Below are positions 39,701-50,280 of a stretch of 64,000 bases of DNA, piece after piece. The position numbers were made by a program, and so were the translations under genes. The stretch is from Mesocentrotus franciscanus. Lineage: Eukaryota; Echinodermata; Echinoidea; Camarodonta; Strongylocentrotidae. The notes beneath the pieces are model-generated. The model worked only from the letters and a program-made list of their open reading frames with translations, had not been told where the DNA came from and ran no database searches. Position 1 is the stretch's first letter. Each line of letters opens with the position of its first letter. The stretch spans positions 6,600,272-6,664,271 of the forward strand of contig CP137675.1 in assembly GCA_037976565.1 (NCBI GenBank), written 5' to 3'.

Positions 39701-42700
39701 CATCAATGGTAATTGCCAGGGTTACAACATCCTCGTCATGGATGGGACTTGGCATCAGGCTACCAGTATGTTCAAAGCCAATGCCATGTTCCAGATCCCT
39801 CAACAAGTGAGTTGCATTTTCAATTGGCCATTTTCGTAATGTAACCAAATTTAGTGCATACGTCTTTGTGAAGTGCCTTGATACAGATTATTTCATTCAC
39901 CTGTTACAAATAACTGTATTTCAATAGTCAGAATGTAAATTGCATATATTATATGTTGTTAGGTAGGGCAAGCCATTTTGTTTGTCCTACCTAGCAACAA
40001 CTAGCAACAAGATGGTGATGATGTACCGGATTGTCAACCTGCACACAGAGTCTCTCAAAACCTACCTCCTACCGGTGTTAACATCCAACCGTGGTCATAC
40101 CCAGCAATTCCAATTTGCAAGGATTCTTTTATACCAAAAGTCATTCTTCCCTGATTCCATCAGGCTTTGGAACTTGCAACCTACTGGTCTTGTCAACTGT
40201 ACCTCTGCTGAAGCTTTTAAGCAAGAGGTACAAAACGTCCCATCTTCGTTAGAAGGGGATAAAGGATTTTTAGCTGCAGGTAGAATATTGTAGAAAGTTT
40301 TAAATTTGCACTGTACATTCACAACACCAGACCAGTGAAAAAAATACACGGGGGCTCGGGGCGAATTAGCCCCCGAAATGCTAAAAAAAACCCCCGAAAG
40401 TCATAAAAAAGCCCCAAAAAATTTGCATAGAGTTAAATGCAAAAAAAAATAAAGAGTGTTATTTTCATGCAAGCAAGTTTGAAAAGTAGCCCCCGAAATT
40501 TTTAAAGTATTTTTTTCCCTGCACCAGACCTGCCTAATAGTACGTAATACACCAGACGGTGGACTGTACTTTTCTTGGAAGAAGAAGAAGTATGCAACTT
40601 GCATTCTGGCTATTGAGATACAATTATTTGTAACAGGTAAATGAAATAATTTGCATCAAGGCACTTCACAAAGACGTAAGCATTCAATTTGGTTACATTA
40701 CGAATATAGCCTATTCCAGTTGGTTGGGCTGAATAAAAGGATATTTTTTATGCCTCCGCTACAAAGTAGCCGGAGGCATTATGTTTTCTGGTTGTCCGTC
40801 CTTTCCGTACGTCCCATTCTCATGGATTGCCGCCAAACTTAAGTCGTGTATGGTTGTTTATTTGTTATGTTTTATTCGTTTACACTCCTCCCATAGTATT
40901 TCAACATCGTGTGATTGAAAACTTTGTCAAGCTAAGAAAGTGCGTTTTAAATTTCACTGTCTGAACATTTTATACAAGCCTATCGTATGTAAGTTTAAAA
41001 ATTTGTATATTATTTCAAAAGCTTAAGTATTAAACAGATATTCAAATCTTTTTATGTTTTGCTTGATTGATGTAATATGCAATCATTCATTCATTGCAAG
41101 TACAATTTTGTAATCGGAATATTAAAAAATTAAAAAAATTAGTTAAAGGTAAAGATCAGTTTTGGAAACGCACCCATTTCAAAAAATGAAATGGAAGCTC
41201 TTATTACCAATCATGTGAAAGAATATGTTTTGACTAATACGTGATGATACAAATTTTGCCGGAAACCGCCTACTAATTGATATATTTGGTAAATTAGTAT
41301 ATCTATCTGGACCGGATAGATATCGCGATCGCGTATATAGTCCCATATACATCTTTCTGTGTACAGTGCTTGTAACTTTACCAAGACTGGGCCAAATTTC
41401 TTATCATTTTGATGATTCCAGAACCTTGCAGTACACACCAATACTTATATGCTAGATGATCAACCTTTTTTGATCGATTCCACAACGTTTCTTTCACAAT
41501 GCAATCACATGACCAGAACTGGTCTATACCTTTAAAAGAAACCAGAGAAGATATTAAACCAAGTAAGAGAAAGACTTTTAGTTACAGACTGTCAAGTACG
41601 GTACACACAGGTAATCTTTTTGGCACATAGCTATAAAGTGATCTACAGGAAAGTACCTTCATTCTGTAATTTCTCACTTACATATAATATGCAGCCCTCT
41701 TTGGAAATCTGAATGCTTTCTCCACCATTATTCCAGGTGCAATTTACAAACTCTGGATCCAGTGAATATACCATCCGGACACAGCCTACTGATACAACAG
41801 TGTGCACAGTGGAATCGGCTGCCATAGCGTTGTCTGTGCTAGAGAGAAACCCAGAAATCAGAGAAGTAATCTTCATTTTCATGCTCAAAGTGTAAAATGC
41901 CTTAGTTGTTTAGCGATGTTTGTTTTTTCCGCTTAAAGGTTAGCCATGTGTATACTGTGGAACCTCAAACTTTTATAATTACAGGAATATTTCATGATGA
42001 TGTAGTGGCAGGAACAAGACGAAACAAGACAAAAGCTTCTGAATAATATAAGAGGTCGACAGCTGAGCTTCTTGGGCCATGTTATACGGAAGAATGGTTT
42101 GGAAAATCTTGGAGTGACTGGAAGAATCAAGGGGAGGAGGAGTAGGGGTAGAAGGAGGATTCTGTGGATGAGTAGCTTAAGGAGTGGGATTTCTGAAAGT
42201 GGAATTGATCTCGGGGAGAATGAATTACTTCATAGAATATGGGATAGAGAGTTGTGGCACTCCATGGTCGCCAACGTCTCAGGATATGGCACGTAGAGAG
42301 AGAGAGTGTTCTAAAATGTAATGCTTGTCATTAATCCGTCTGTTTGCAAGCTGCATTATTACACCATGGATTTCTTACAATGGAACTTGATTTTTCAAGA
42401 GTGATCTCTCATGTACAGACATTTGTTATTGATAAGTCAGAAACTATACTTTTAAAGTGCCTTGGTAGCCTGGGTACTGCTGACTCAATTGAATCTGTTC
42501 CCAGAGCCCACAGACAGGAAATCATTATAGCCGAAATACTCGGGCTATTTCCAACCTCTATGATTGCCTGATATTATGTATCGTACCATGAATCTTTTTA
42601 CATTGCTCCTTAGACCATTGCCAACTACCCAAGAGTCTGTCTCTGTCATTTTGTTCCTATCGCTTGTTGTGCTAAGATATCAATTGGTTAAACCTCTGAT

Positions 42701-44451
42701 AATGATGCATCATCTATCTATCATTCTATCTGTTGTGAATCTTTTCAATTTTCTTATTAGATCTTTGCCAAAGGATTCAAAGGGGACGAAAACTTCATAC
42801 TAAGTTACTTTTATTATAAAGTTTAAAAGATGTGTATAAAATAGGTGAAAATTTGAACAGAGTTGTCCCCAAATGATGTCATCAAATTATATATCACCCT
42901 CTGTTGACAAGCTATTGCAAACAGCTTTAACTTCCTTTTTCCTTGCCTAATTTTGTTCAAGTTTTCACTGATTTTATTAAAATCAATTCAAATCAATAAA
43001 GATAACTTTCTTATGAAGGTTTTGGTTCCCTTTAAAAGAGCCAAATGATCCTTGCCTTAGAGCGATACCGGGTGTATTTATCCGTCAAATATTACTAATC
43101 TTTTTCTCTTGACTGTTTAGATCCTTGCCAAACCGTTGAGAGCGATGTGTCAGTTCCAGATGAACCATGGGGCAGTGGTACATCATAGCAAGGAGTATCT
43201 CAAAGCACATCCAGAGCTTCCTCAATGTAAGTATCTTCAATCTTTCTCTCATTTCCAAAACACATTCTTCGTAACACAGGTGTGGTACTTCCATCATATG
43301 AAGCAGGTAGACGGCTTAAAGGTAATACAAAGTTTTGGTATGGGGTCATGTATTTGGTTCAAATGAACATATTGGAAGCATATGCGATTTTACAATATTC
43401 TATGATCATTGTCGCGGTTGAATTTGAGTCTAAAGTGATGAAATTGTAAATAATAAACTCTTTATGTTGCATAGCTCCCTCTCAAGACTGATATTACTTT
43501 AGCTTTAAAACAATTTTTCTTGACTACAATCGACCGATTTGCTATTCCCGTTTGGAGATTATATATCAGAACTGCATTATCTGAGATTTTCATGGTCGCA
43601 GCTACCATAGAATGGCCTTAGGCGCTATTTGAAATATTTGAAATTTACCGGGAGCACCGGTAAATTTTGATTATTAAATTTGCTCGAAAGCTGAAGTGTT
43701 TTAGGGGCTAAATTTTCTAGTGCTTATTGATTCAGTCCCATGTATTAGGTGCCATCGTATGGTACTCAAATTTCCTTTTGTCATTTACATATTGATACAA
43801 AGGAAAATCCAACTTTAACAGACAAGCACTCTAAAAGAAAGCATAAAAATCAGAGAAGCAGACCGGCGGGTAAAAGTTTGGATGAAAGCGGACATGAAAT
43901 AGCTATGAATTTTTGAAAGTTGTAATCACTGTACGTATGGGCATTTAAATTGGCTGAACTGTGCCGTAGTGCTAGACAACTTCTAACTAGGCAACCTCTT
44001 TTATACAAATGAACATATTACAGAGGTTGAATCGCCCTTTAATGCAGAATTAATACCATAATCTTCTATTTCAATCAGCAAATAAAGTTTGAAATAGACT
44101 AAAGTACAGGCTTTTCTTCAAGTTTCAACTCCAACATAATTTATCATGCTTAATTTTATTCTAAAATTTTTGATAGCTTTGTATTTTCTTTCTTTTCTTC
44201 TTTTCTTTTCCTTTTTTCGGAAGATAGGCATCAAAAGATCTATCACCTGACCATGATCAAGTCATATTTTTTTTAACAATATAATAAATAAATAAATAAT
44301 AATTGTATAAGTAATACAATTTTTGAATCACTTTATCACATTACTCATGCTCCTCCCTCCTCCTCCTCCCCACCCCCCTCTATATTCTTACCCCCTTCTA
44401 GACAAGAGCTGGGTGCCTCCTGAAAAGAAGCCATCCCCTGAGAAGTCATGA
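36578..44451 (+). CDS. DTWD2: DTWD2, tRNA-uridine aminocarboxypropyltransferase 2 (gene span, 6 exons)
   Basis: Join of 36578-36705, 38991-39176, 39599-39806, 41737-41865, 43121-43226 and 44402-44451: 807 nt, 268 aa, with every junction GT/AG and in phase. DTWD2 belongs to the DTW/TDD family and, in human cells, installs acp3U at D-loop positions 20a and 20b of some cytosolic tRNAs using the aminocarboxypropyl group of SAM. Visible here: an N-terminal CSSCGRPVSVGLCPF cysteine cluster, IIQHPNEEKRLLRTVP, the signature DGTW in exon 3, RTQPTDTTVCTVESAAIAL in exon 4 and a Lys-rich C-terminus. Each block aligns in order with vertebrate DTWD2; the protein is about 30 residues shorter, mainly at the termini. 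Introns 1 and 3 are loaded with mobile elements. DTWD1 is the main alternative, but spacing and C-terminal blocks fit DTWD2 better. Confidence 0.92.
36969..37611. repeat. Large near-perfect inverted repeat in DTWD2 intron 1
   Basis: Two arms of about 290-320 bp (36,969-~37,293 and ~37,323-37,611) are reverse complements with few mismatches, separated by about 30 bp (CTGAAATTTTTGCAGCTCAT and following). The outer ends read CGTTAGCCTCTGA and TCAGAGGCTAACG. The left arm has a small extra GTCTGA repeat. In RNA it would form a long hairpin. No protein is encoded, so it is best read as a fold-back transposon. Confidence 0.85.
38540..38807. repeat. Diverged relative of the intron 1 inverted repeat, ending in a hairpin
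   Basis: 38,540-38,690 matches half of the 36,969-37,611 element (AATTAGGCCTAGGCTAATA, CTTGACTGTATGA, GTCGAAATTGAACTC). It runs into a second palindrome: TTGAACTCTGTGTTGAAATT ... at 38,679 pairs with AATTTCAACCAAAGTTCAAC ending at 38,807, around a central TGACGTCA-containing loop. Confidence 0.7.
38991..39176 (+). CDS. DTWD2: DTWD2 exon 2
   Basis: TTCTACAG|TCGACC acceptor; ends AAAGAG|GTACAA (phase 2). Encodes RPVSVGLCPFFPK, then YIIQHPNEEKRLLRTVPIL and KGKRFSEKR. Confidence 0.9.
39599..39806 (+). CDS. DTWD2: DTWD2 exon 3 (DTW signature)
   Basis: Acceptor ACTCTAG|CTATCC; donor CAACAA|GTGAGT (phase 0). Encodes YPELAKVC, TIVLFPGPDAIDINELP and ILVMDGTWHQA, which carries the family-defining DGTW motif. 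Confidence 0.92.
40009..40590 (+). pseudogene. LINE 3'-end fragment inside element E1
   Basis: Plus-strand frame MYRIVNLHTESLKTYL, then SNRGHTQQFQFARILLYQKS and FFPDSIRLWNLQP: the extreme C-terminus of a CR1/jockey-like reverse-transcriptase ORF. It ends in TAG at about 40,291 and in a GAA-repeat tail at about 40,577-40,590. It is 5'-truncated, as is usual for target-primed insertion. Confidence 0.75.
40325..40529. mobile_element. hAT-type MITE nested in the LINE 3' region
   Basis: 189 bp element (40,333-40,521) with termini CAGTGAAAAAAATAC and, in reverse complement, CAGGGAAAAAAATAC, flanked by a perfect 8-bp duplication CACCAGAC at 40,325-40,332 and 40,522-40,529. The 8-bp target and CAGNG termini are hallmarks of the hAT superfamily. 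Non-coding. Confidence 0.88.
40751..40835. repeat. GCCTCCG hairpin repeat
   Basis: TGCCTCCGCTACAAAGTAGC and CGGAGGCATT form a short hairpin, followed by a TGTCCGTCC-like stretch. It looks like one end of an interspersed repeat; the other end was not found. Confidence 0.4.
41143..41535. mobile_element. MITE family A, copy 4 (intron 3 of DTWD2)
   Basis: TTAA at 41143-41146 and 41532-41535. Left terminus AGGTAAAGATCAGTTTTGG; right terminus in reverse complement AGGTATAGACCAGTTCTGG. It has no SINE or host duplication attached, so it is an independent insertion. Confidence 0.85.
41737..41865 (+). CDS. DTWD2: DTWD2 exon 4
   Basis: Acceptor TTATTCCAG|GTGCAA, donor AGAGAA|GTAATC; exactly 43 codons, phase 0 on both sides. 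Encodes SSEYTIRTQPTDTTVCTVES and ALSVLERNPEIRE. Confidence 0.9.
42000..42297 (+). pseudogene. LINE C-terminal fragment in DTWD2 intron 4
   Basis: The frame reads RQLSFLGHVIRKNGLENLGV, then TGRIKGRRSRGRRRI and RELWHSMVANVSGYGT before a stop. This is the familiar C-terminal tail of non-LTR endonuclease/reverse-transcriptase proteins. Only this tail is present. Confidence 0.7.
43121..43226 (+). CDS. DTWD2: DTWD2 exon 5
   Basis: Acceptor CTGTTTAG|ATCCTT; donor CCTCAAT|GTAAGT (phase 1). Encodes ILAKPLRAMCQFQMNHGAV and SKEYLKAHPELPQ, the conserved C-terminal block of DTWD2. Confidence 0.9.
43800..43955. repeat. Interspersed repeat F, left member of an inverted pair
   Basis: AAGGAAAATCCAAC through TTTTGAAAGTTGTAATCACT and AATTGGCT recurs in inverted orientation at 45,137-45,281, with about 70-80% resemblance by eye. 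The two copies straddle the last DTWD2 exon. Confidence 0.55.
44402..44451 (+). CDS. DTWD2: DTWD2 exon 6 (terminal)
   Basis: Polypyrimidine tract and CTTCTAG| acceptor; completes a Tyr codon, then KSWVPPEKKPSPEKS and TGA. Short, Lys/Pro-rich tail as in other DTWD2 proteins. Confidence 0.82.
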
Positions 44452-44743
44452 CAGAGAGGCCTCCGGGAGTGTTACCTAGCAACAAGATGACTTACCATCC
44501 TCCAGGCTAATGTGATTTGACACAAGGAGCAAGTATTACAAGGGATCATAGCTAAAACCTCATGCTGGATTTTGAGGTTATATTACCATCATCAACATAC
44601 AATGTATCCCTTTGAGATTCTATTTTTGTATGGTTTATTTTTGTTCATGTAAGCTGGTCTGATAAATTCGGAATAAGTTGGAGTTGTTCTCGAACAACCA
44701 GGTATTATTGTGTTGTACATTGTATTTTTATAAAACATTCTTT

Positions 44744-44749
44744 ATTAAA
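44744..44749 (+). terminator. Possible DTWD2 polyadenylation signal (ATTAAA)
   Basis: ATTAAA about 290 bases after the stop, the most plausible signal in the 3' flank. No downstream GU-rich proof. Confidence 0.3.
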
Positions 44750-46308
44750 AAGCCAAAGTTGTTGAATCATTTTAAATCCATTTGAACTCCTAAAACAGGC
44801 TTTAAAAAGGAAATGAGGCATAAAGATATTGCTTAAAGAGCAAACCAACCTTTGTTATAACTTCAATATGAAAGCAGAAGAATCAGAGAAACAGAATGAC
44901 AAAAGTTTGAAATACATCAGACCAATAATGAGAGAATGATGAGTGATAGAAATATGAGATCACTAAATGTATGCAAATCTAAAATTGGCAATGTGGTCTG
45001 TGGATTGATTATGACATAAAAATATCATTAATTTCTGTTTTTCTCTAAAGTGCCCTCTCCCTTTGGGCACTATTCAAAATATATTATGGATATCATATTA
45101 TTATAGTTCCTCCAAAAAAAAAACCATTACTAATGTAGCCAATTTGAAGTACCCATACATATAGTGATTACAACTTTCAAAAATTAATCACTTCCTTATT
45201 TTTTCTCTAATTTAATCAAACTTTCATCAGAATTATCTGCTTTCTTTTAGAGCAGTTGTCTATTAGGGTTGGATTTTCCTTAACATATTGAATGGAAAAC
45301 CCTCTGATCCTGCTTCATTGATTTTCTGAGTGTACCTTGTAAGCACACTTAAAGGATAAGAGCTATCAAAATGTTCTTACATTATGAGGAAGAAAGGTGG
45401 AATGATGGCTATTTAAAAGTAAAGGCACCTTAATGTCACCCTTCTCTATCCTCCCAAATAGTCCACTGTATCATAAGGCAAATGATAACATTTTCACAAG
45501 TGAACTCAAAAACAAAAGGTTGTTTACTTGATAAGGAAAGGGCCCAATGTACAAAATGAAAATTTAAAAAAATACATGAAAGAGAACAGCACACGTAGTA
45601 CACAACACCATTCTCAGCCAAAATTGCAGGAGAAGTCTTATGTCTAGTCAATGCACTACACTTACAATGATCTATTGTTCAGTTAGTAGTGTACAGTTTG
45701 ACCCAGGAAGTATAGCTCAACTTCGGCGCGCGCTTTCTGAAATTGTCAACTGTCGGCTGCTGTTTTGAGCATAGATCGCAATAATATACAACTACGTTCG
45801 CTACGCTACGATTGGAAATCAAATACAAAGCTAAGTAATTGTTCACATCATCCACTCGTTTCCTGTTTATAATCATATTCCACCAGACTGACTACTCCTT
45901 TTTTTGTTCTCTGCTGGAAATTCTTACTTTACTCTTTTTTCTCTACAATTATTGTGTTTGAAGATCGCAGAGTTCGTTATCTTATGTTGGTGTTGTCAGC
46001 TCGCCAATTGTTGATGGTGGCCGTCATGTTGCTTTTCGACAGTGAAGGTCGTTGCGATGTTCGTGGAGGAGATAGACGTGGTGAAAGCTTGGCATTGACA
46101 TCGGCCTCAATGTCTCGGAGGCAGCTGAGAGCGCGACATCGCCGTCGACGCCAGCAACATCTACTCCATTTTTGTAGCAGGCCTACCTCTGCTTTGGTTA
46201 TGTTACAAGCCAATGCCTGGATGATACCCCTAGATTCTAGATAATCCTAGATCTAGTTTCTAACCTTCATTAACTGTGTCTCCTTTAGGCCAATCCATGA
46301 ACACTTTC
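44750..46308. other. Non-coding DNA with repeat F
   Basis: No gene. Repeat F (right member) lies at 45,137-45,281. Overlapping Arg-rich frames at 45,954-46,244 are open on both strands, but neither looks like a known protein. Confidence 0.4.
45137..45281. repeat. Interspersed repeat F, right member
   Basis: Reverse complement relative of 43,800-43,955. Confidence 0.55.
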
Positions 46309-46462
46309 AGTCTTTCAGGCTGGCAACTGGCCTTGTGCTGGGGTTCTTGTTCAGAACACCTTCAAAGATTTTGAACCAGAATGGTTCGTCATCTTCCCTC
46401 CCCTGGCCAGACAGATTCATCTTATCGACCAAGGCTCGGTATTGGCCTCTGATCCTATTTAC
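46309..46462 (-). pseudogene. Myb/SANT-like (trihelix) domain fragment
   Basis: The minus-strand frame reads NRIRGQYRALVDKMNLSGQG, then EPFWFKIFEGVLNKNPSTRP, resembling the second half of Myb/SANT-like DNA-binding domains that accompany Harbinger and related transposases or are domesticated from them. No start codon or downstream domain is intact. Confidence 0.5.
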
Positions 46463-46579
46463 TTTATCTCAACAATGTGTTTTTCCACTGATTTGCGACA
46501 GGTGATGACGAGCCAAGGCGATGACAACGGTCGAAGTCAGCTGGGGTTAATTTGACGCCAAGCTTCTCCCCAACCTCTA

Positions 46580-46834
46580 TCACGACCGCCTCCGGGACCT
46601 CCTCTTTACTCCAAGAATTTGGATGTTGTTGCATCTAGCCTGTTGCTCTACCACATCCAGCTTCATTTCCAAAGCCAAAATATTTTCTGAAGAACTTTCT
46701 TCTGCCTTCTTTAGGCGCTTGATCTCCTTTTCCTGTTCTTTCACCTTCCCCTCCAGATCCATTACCCGCCCTTCTTGCTCCTCTAACCATGCAGCGATGC
46801 CAGATACAGCCTCCCCAACTGCATCTTTCACCAA
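46580..46834 (-). pseudogene. LINE ORF1-like coiled-coil fragment
   Basis: 84-codon minus frame with a strong heptad coiled coil (EGKVKEQEKEIKRLKKAEES) ending LDVVEQQARCNNIQILGV, which mimics the 'LE.Y.RR.NL.I.G' transition at the end of the coiled coil in non-LTR ORF1 proteins. The domain that should follow is missing. Confidence 0.55.
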
Positions 46835-47825
46835 CTTAAAAGCTAGGCTTTTAAAAAGTATCTTTCAAAATGCAATTACACCACCAGTACTCAACATAAC
46901 AGTGACATGTAGCAATGTTCTATTTGTAGTCCCCTCCATGTACTCTGAATCATTAATCATCACAAGCATACACTCTGTAGGAATGCCATTACAATTCATG
47001 ACAAGCACACCTTCCCTTGAAATTCCACTTACGAAATCAATTGTACATCCTAGCTCAGTACCTCGCTGAGACATGTCTGTTAAACTTCTTAGTACCAATA
47101 TTCTTTCTAGTTGTACAGCGCCATCTCATTGCAGATCTAGCAAGCTATAATTTAACAAGAATACAGTCCAAGTGCACAAGCGAGCTGAAGTTCCGACGTA
47201 GATTATGTGAGTTTGTTTTAGTTTGCATCTTTTTTTTGAAAGTATGAACATCAACAAATTTCTTACTCTAACTAGGTTTCGTTGCAGATTTTCTCAAAAA
47301 TTAAGGTTTTATACTAATTTGATAATGTTGTCAAGTTTGTGCGATATTAATGAGCCATCGGGATATGAATTTGAGTATCAGCGAGAAGCGACAAGACACC
47401 GTCAACAAGGTAGATCGTAACGGGAGAAGGCTGGCAGCAGTACGGCTGTGATAGGGTATGTTTGCAAGCGGCTGTTTTTTCACACGCCGATTTTGATACA
47501 TGGGACTACATCGACAATGTCGTCTGCCGAACGTTCTATTGATTGGACACGAAGAATAACGAAGAAAAGCGAATTAAAGGAAGTAAAAATACGGAATGTT
47601 ATCATTTGGATTAGGTATTACAGTAATTGAAGTACATTCCTAAGCATTTATGTAATTATTTCACCACTAATATTTTTAGAAAACAATAATTTATCTTACC
47701 TTTGAGGGTTTCCTGATAGAAACTGCAGGACACTCACTGCATCCGGTTTCCAATTTCAGAGTTGTCGTCGTAATGATTAATTATACTAACAAACTCACTT
47801 GGAAGCAAATTGTTTATTGTTAGTG

Positions 47826-47999
47826 ACAGGGAGACACAACAGGAGGGGTGGTCCTCCTCCTGTGAGGGATACTGCTCTCCTGTTTTCCCTCACCTCTTTT
47901 TTGGCGCTCCCTTTCAACCTTTTCCACTGCTGCTTTAGCTCATCCAGGCTTTGTTTCTTCCCATAACATGCACAGATTGTGCCATATACAATCCCCCAA
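47826..47999 (-). pseudogene. Zeste-type Myb/SANT-like fragment
   Basis: Minus strand gives SLDELKQQWKRLKGSAKKE followed by VRENRRAVSLTGGGPP, the diagnostic end of Myb_DNA-bind_5-like domains ('W.NLK..AKKE...... TGGGP'). These occur in transposon-associated proteins of many invertebrates. The helix upstream is cut short. Confidence 0.55.
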
Positions 48000-48062
48000 G
48001 CCTCTCCTTTCTTCTTGTTTGCCAGGTAGTCCGTAGATTTACACTCAAGTACCTTGATGTGT

Positions 48063-48251
48063 TCAGCTATTGTCTCTACCAGATGGAAGATTCACCTTTC
48101 CTTTATACTCGTATGGCTCGAGACCGTCCAAATCCTGAAGCAAACTGTCCACCACTCGGTCCTTGTCATCAAAGCGTTCATCCAGCATCTCCCATGCCCT
48201 CGCTACGCTTGAACAGCTTTTGACCAAGTTTCTCTCCTTTTGAGACACCAT
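48063..48251 (-). pseudogene. Gag-like helical fragment of a retrotransposon (tentative)
   Basis: 62-codon minus frame with CSSVARAWEMLDERFDDKDR and VVDSLLQDLDGLEPYEYKG, resembling the helical region of Gag-type proteins of Pao/BEL-like elements. No pol region is found nearby. Confidence 0.35.
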
Positions 48252-49029
48252 TGACTCCGCTAACTGGAAAAAACACTCTACCGGTACGTAGGTGTACTAC
48301 AATTAACTGGAGTCCTAAAGTAAGCGTAAGAAAATAGGTCTCACGTGTCATCCCAAATTTATGAGATATTGACACCAACAACAATAATATATGTTTCCAA
48401 ATGAGTGAAAAACTATCATGAGACATTTCAGCATCTCTTACACTTCCTTGAGGCATATTACCAAGAATTACTCAACAAAACATCAATCACTTTCACATGT
48501 ACCGTTAGCACAGTCAAAAGGGCAATTATTCTGACGCGTAACAAATACGGGAAATAAAATGTCATGCCTTGACATCAGATACTAATAGCAGATGGAATCC
48601 CACCATTTTCAAAACTTTTTTTTTTATTGCACAAATACTTTCTTACTTTTTAAATCCAAAGTACAGGTAACTATTGGTGATAAATTAGTAGGAGTATGAT
48701 TTTTAAAAAGGTACCTATTACAGTTTTATCTGTTACACAATAAAGACTGTACTTGCCGGCCTTTGCTACCAGCTCATTCCAAGTAAGATTGTTGTCTTGT
48801 CTTCTTCATACTCTGAGCTGGTGAAGCTTGGGGGATTATGGCAGCAAGATGTGCATGTTGTACAGCTATCCCATGTGTGTTATGTGTCTTCCCTTTTCCT
48901 GAAAGTGTTCTTTCCCCAAAGTCGTTATTGTCCCAGACTAGAGTAGTGTAAGATGACTTTTCCAGAAATACTAACCCCTTAAACCCTTACTATGGTTCTA
49001 CCAGACTCCTGTGCTAGGATGCTTTCCTG

Positions 49030-49470
49030 CTAGGTCTGTCTTTCATTCCTATCAGTAGGAGCAGGATCAATGTGAGGGTATCGCATAGCACGATCAGTAT
49101 ATCCTCCTTTATGTTTACAAAAACTGCATCCATGAAAGCCATTAAATTGAACCATGTTCTGAAATGAGTCAACAGAGAATATCAAAGGATATGCCTTTGA
49201 TAACTTTGCTTCCTTGCCAAACTGCCACTGAAGGCCAGTAAATGACAACATATTACATTCATCTATTCAAGATTTCAAGAATGTTGACATATCATGCTTG
49301 GAATCACCAAGCCAGAGAGCTGCTAGGATGACATTTTCATGCCTCATGCTCATGTGGAGTTCGTTTATCAAGCAAAGGACAGGCCAAATGGCACTACGGG
49401 ATGATTTGAATATTGGCACTCCATCTGTATTGCAGGTGAAATCAGATACATGTAGAATACCATTAGTCAC
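49030..49470 (-). pseudogene. CACTA (tnp2-like) transposase fragment
   Basis: Two adjoining minus-strand frames separated by one stop read FTCNTDGVPIFKSSRSAIWP, then LINELHMSMRHENVILAALW and, after the stop, FNGFHGCSFCKHKGGYTD. The NTDG...FKSS..S.WP block and the FNG..GC..C cysteine block are the central parts of tnp2-like transposases of En/Spm (CACTA) elements in animals. Stops and missing ends show it is dead. Confidence 0.6.
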
Positions 49471-49550
49471 AAGTTCTTTATACGTTTTCCCATCACTGAC
49501 ATTGGAGATTATGTCATCACAGCGATTTATATCTTTATTTACTATTCCCT

Positions 49551-50258
49551 ACCTCTGTTGACTGAAGAAGACGTTTGAGTTGTTGACTGATCGGAAGAAT
49601 ACTCGACCAGTTTTGGAGTATAGCCCTTGGAGTATAGCCCTTGGAGTATAGTCTTCCCAGTCCCTACTGCGGGAGGAAGACACCCTACTCTCTTGCATCT
49701 CTTCATCAAATGAGTACCTGAACTGCATCACAATTGCGGGGTTCTGCTTCTCAAATTTCAGGTGCTTGATTCTGGTCCAGTAGACACGATTACCTGAAAT
49801 GTCCTTTACCGAATTTAGAGAAGCTCTGAAGCGAGCCTTTTGAGATCAACAAACTCATGATGGTGAAGTTGTCTGACTTGATAGGGCTTGTTCCTTCTAG
49901 CCAGACTGGCAAGAGTTGCCTACTGGTCAGGGTGGTACACAGGGACTTTCTTCTTGGTCGTTTCTATGGCACTATGCATACTGTCTACCTCCATCTGTGT
50001 ATGACCAGATTCTAGAAACTTCTGCTCCATAACAGAAAGAGAAGAAGTACGCACAAAATAGAGCAATGCTACAGCAACATCCTCATTTCTGTTCTGCCCA
50101 CAACAGGAATCACTGAAGAGAATGACATGGTCTACACAATCAGGTAGCCCTTTAAGATGGTTGACAAGACATGAGCCTATCTCACAAGAACCTCTTGTAT
50201 GCATTAAATTTAAATCCTGGTGTCTATTTTTCCAAGAGATCATGATGAAGAACATCAA
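49551..50258 (-). pseudogene. DDE-like transposon protein fragment, copy 1
   Basis: Minus-strand frame with SCEIGSCLVNHLKGLPDCVD, VILFSDSCCGQNRNEDVAVA and LESGHTQMEVDSMHSAIETT, followed downstream by NRVYWTRIKHLKFEKQNP-like sequence. FSD..GGQN(R)N and GHT..E.D..H..IE are motifs of a widespread but poorly named animal transposon protein family with an RNase H-like fold; the Asp, His and Glu residues could be catalytic remnants. Frameshifts occur at its edges. Confidence 0.5.
49671..50193. repeat. Tandem duplication, left unit
   Basis: This stretch recurs at 50,281-50,802 with an offset of 610 bases and some substitutions and small indels, so the transposon fragment was locally duplicated after it had begun to decay. 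Confidence 0.85.
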
Positions 50259-50280
50259 GTCTCAAGTTACTCATCTTGCG

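Larger units (their letters stand above)
39833..40704. mobile_element. Inverted-repeat element E1 in intron 3, carrying a nested LINE
   Basis: Termini of about 110 bp in inverted orientation: TTCGTAATGTAACCAAATTT at the left and AAATTTGGTTACATTACGAA at the right, with matching TTTGTGAAGTGCC/GGCACTTCACAAA further in. The core GGTAGGGCAAGCC...CCTACCTAGCAACAAC is shared with the 240-bp copy at 52.5 kb. The extra ~580 bp is a LINE 3' end. The left end is only about 27 bp past the exon 3 donor. Confidence 0.8.

Noticed and set aside
39982..40293. 103-codon frame as part of DTWD2
   Set aside because: It is LINE C-terminal sequence inside intron 3. The exon 3 to exon 4 join is in phase without it.
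45954..46244. Arg-rich frames open on both strands
   Set aside because: Neither strand shows a known domain. Overlapping open frames here are best explained by local composition.
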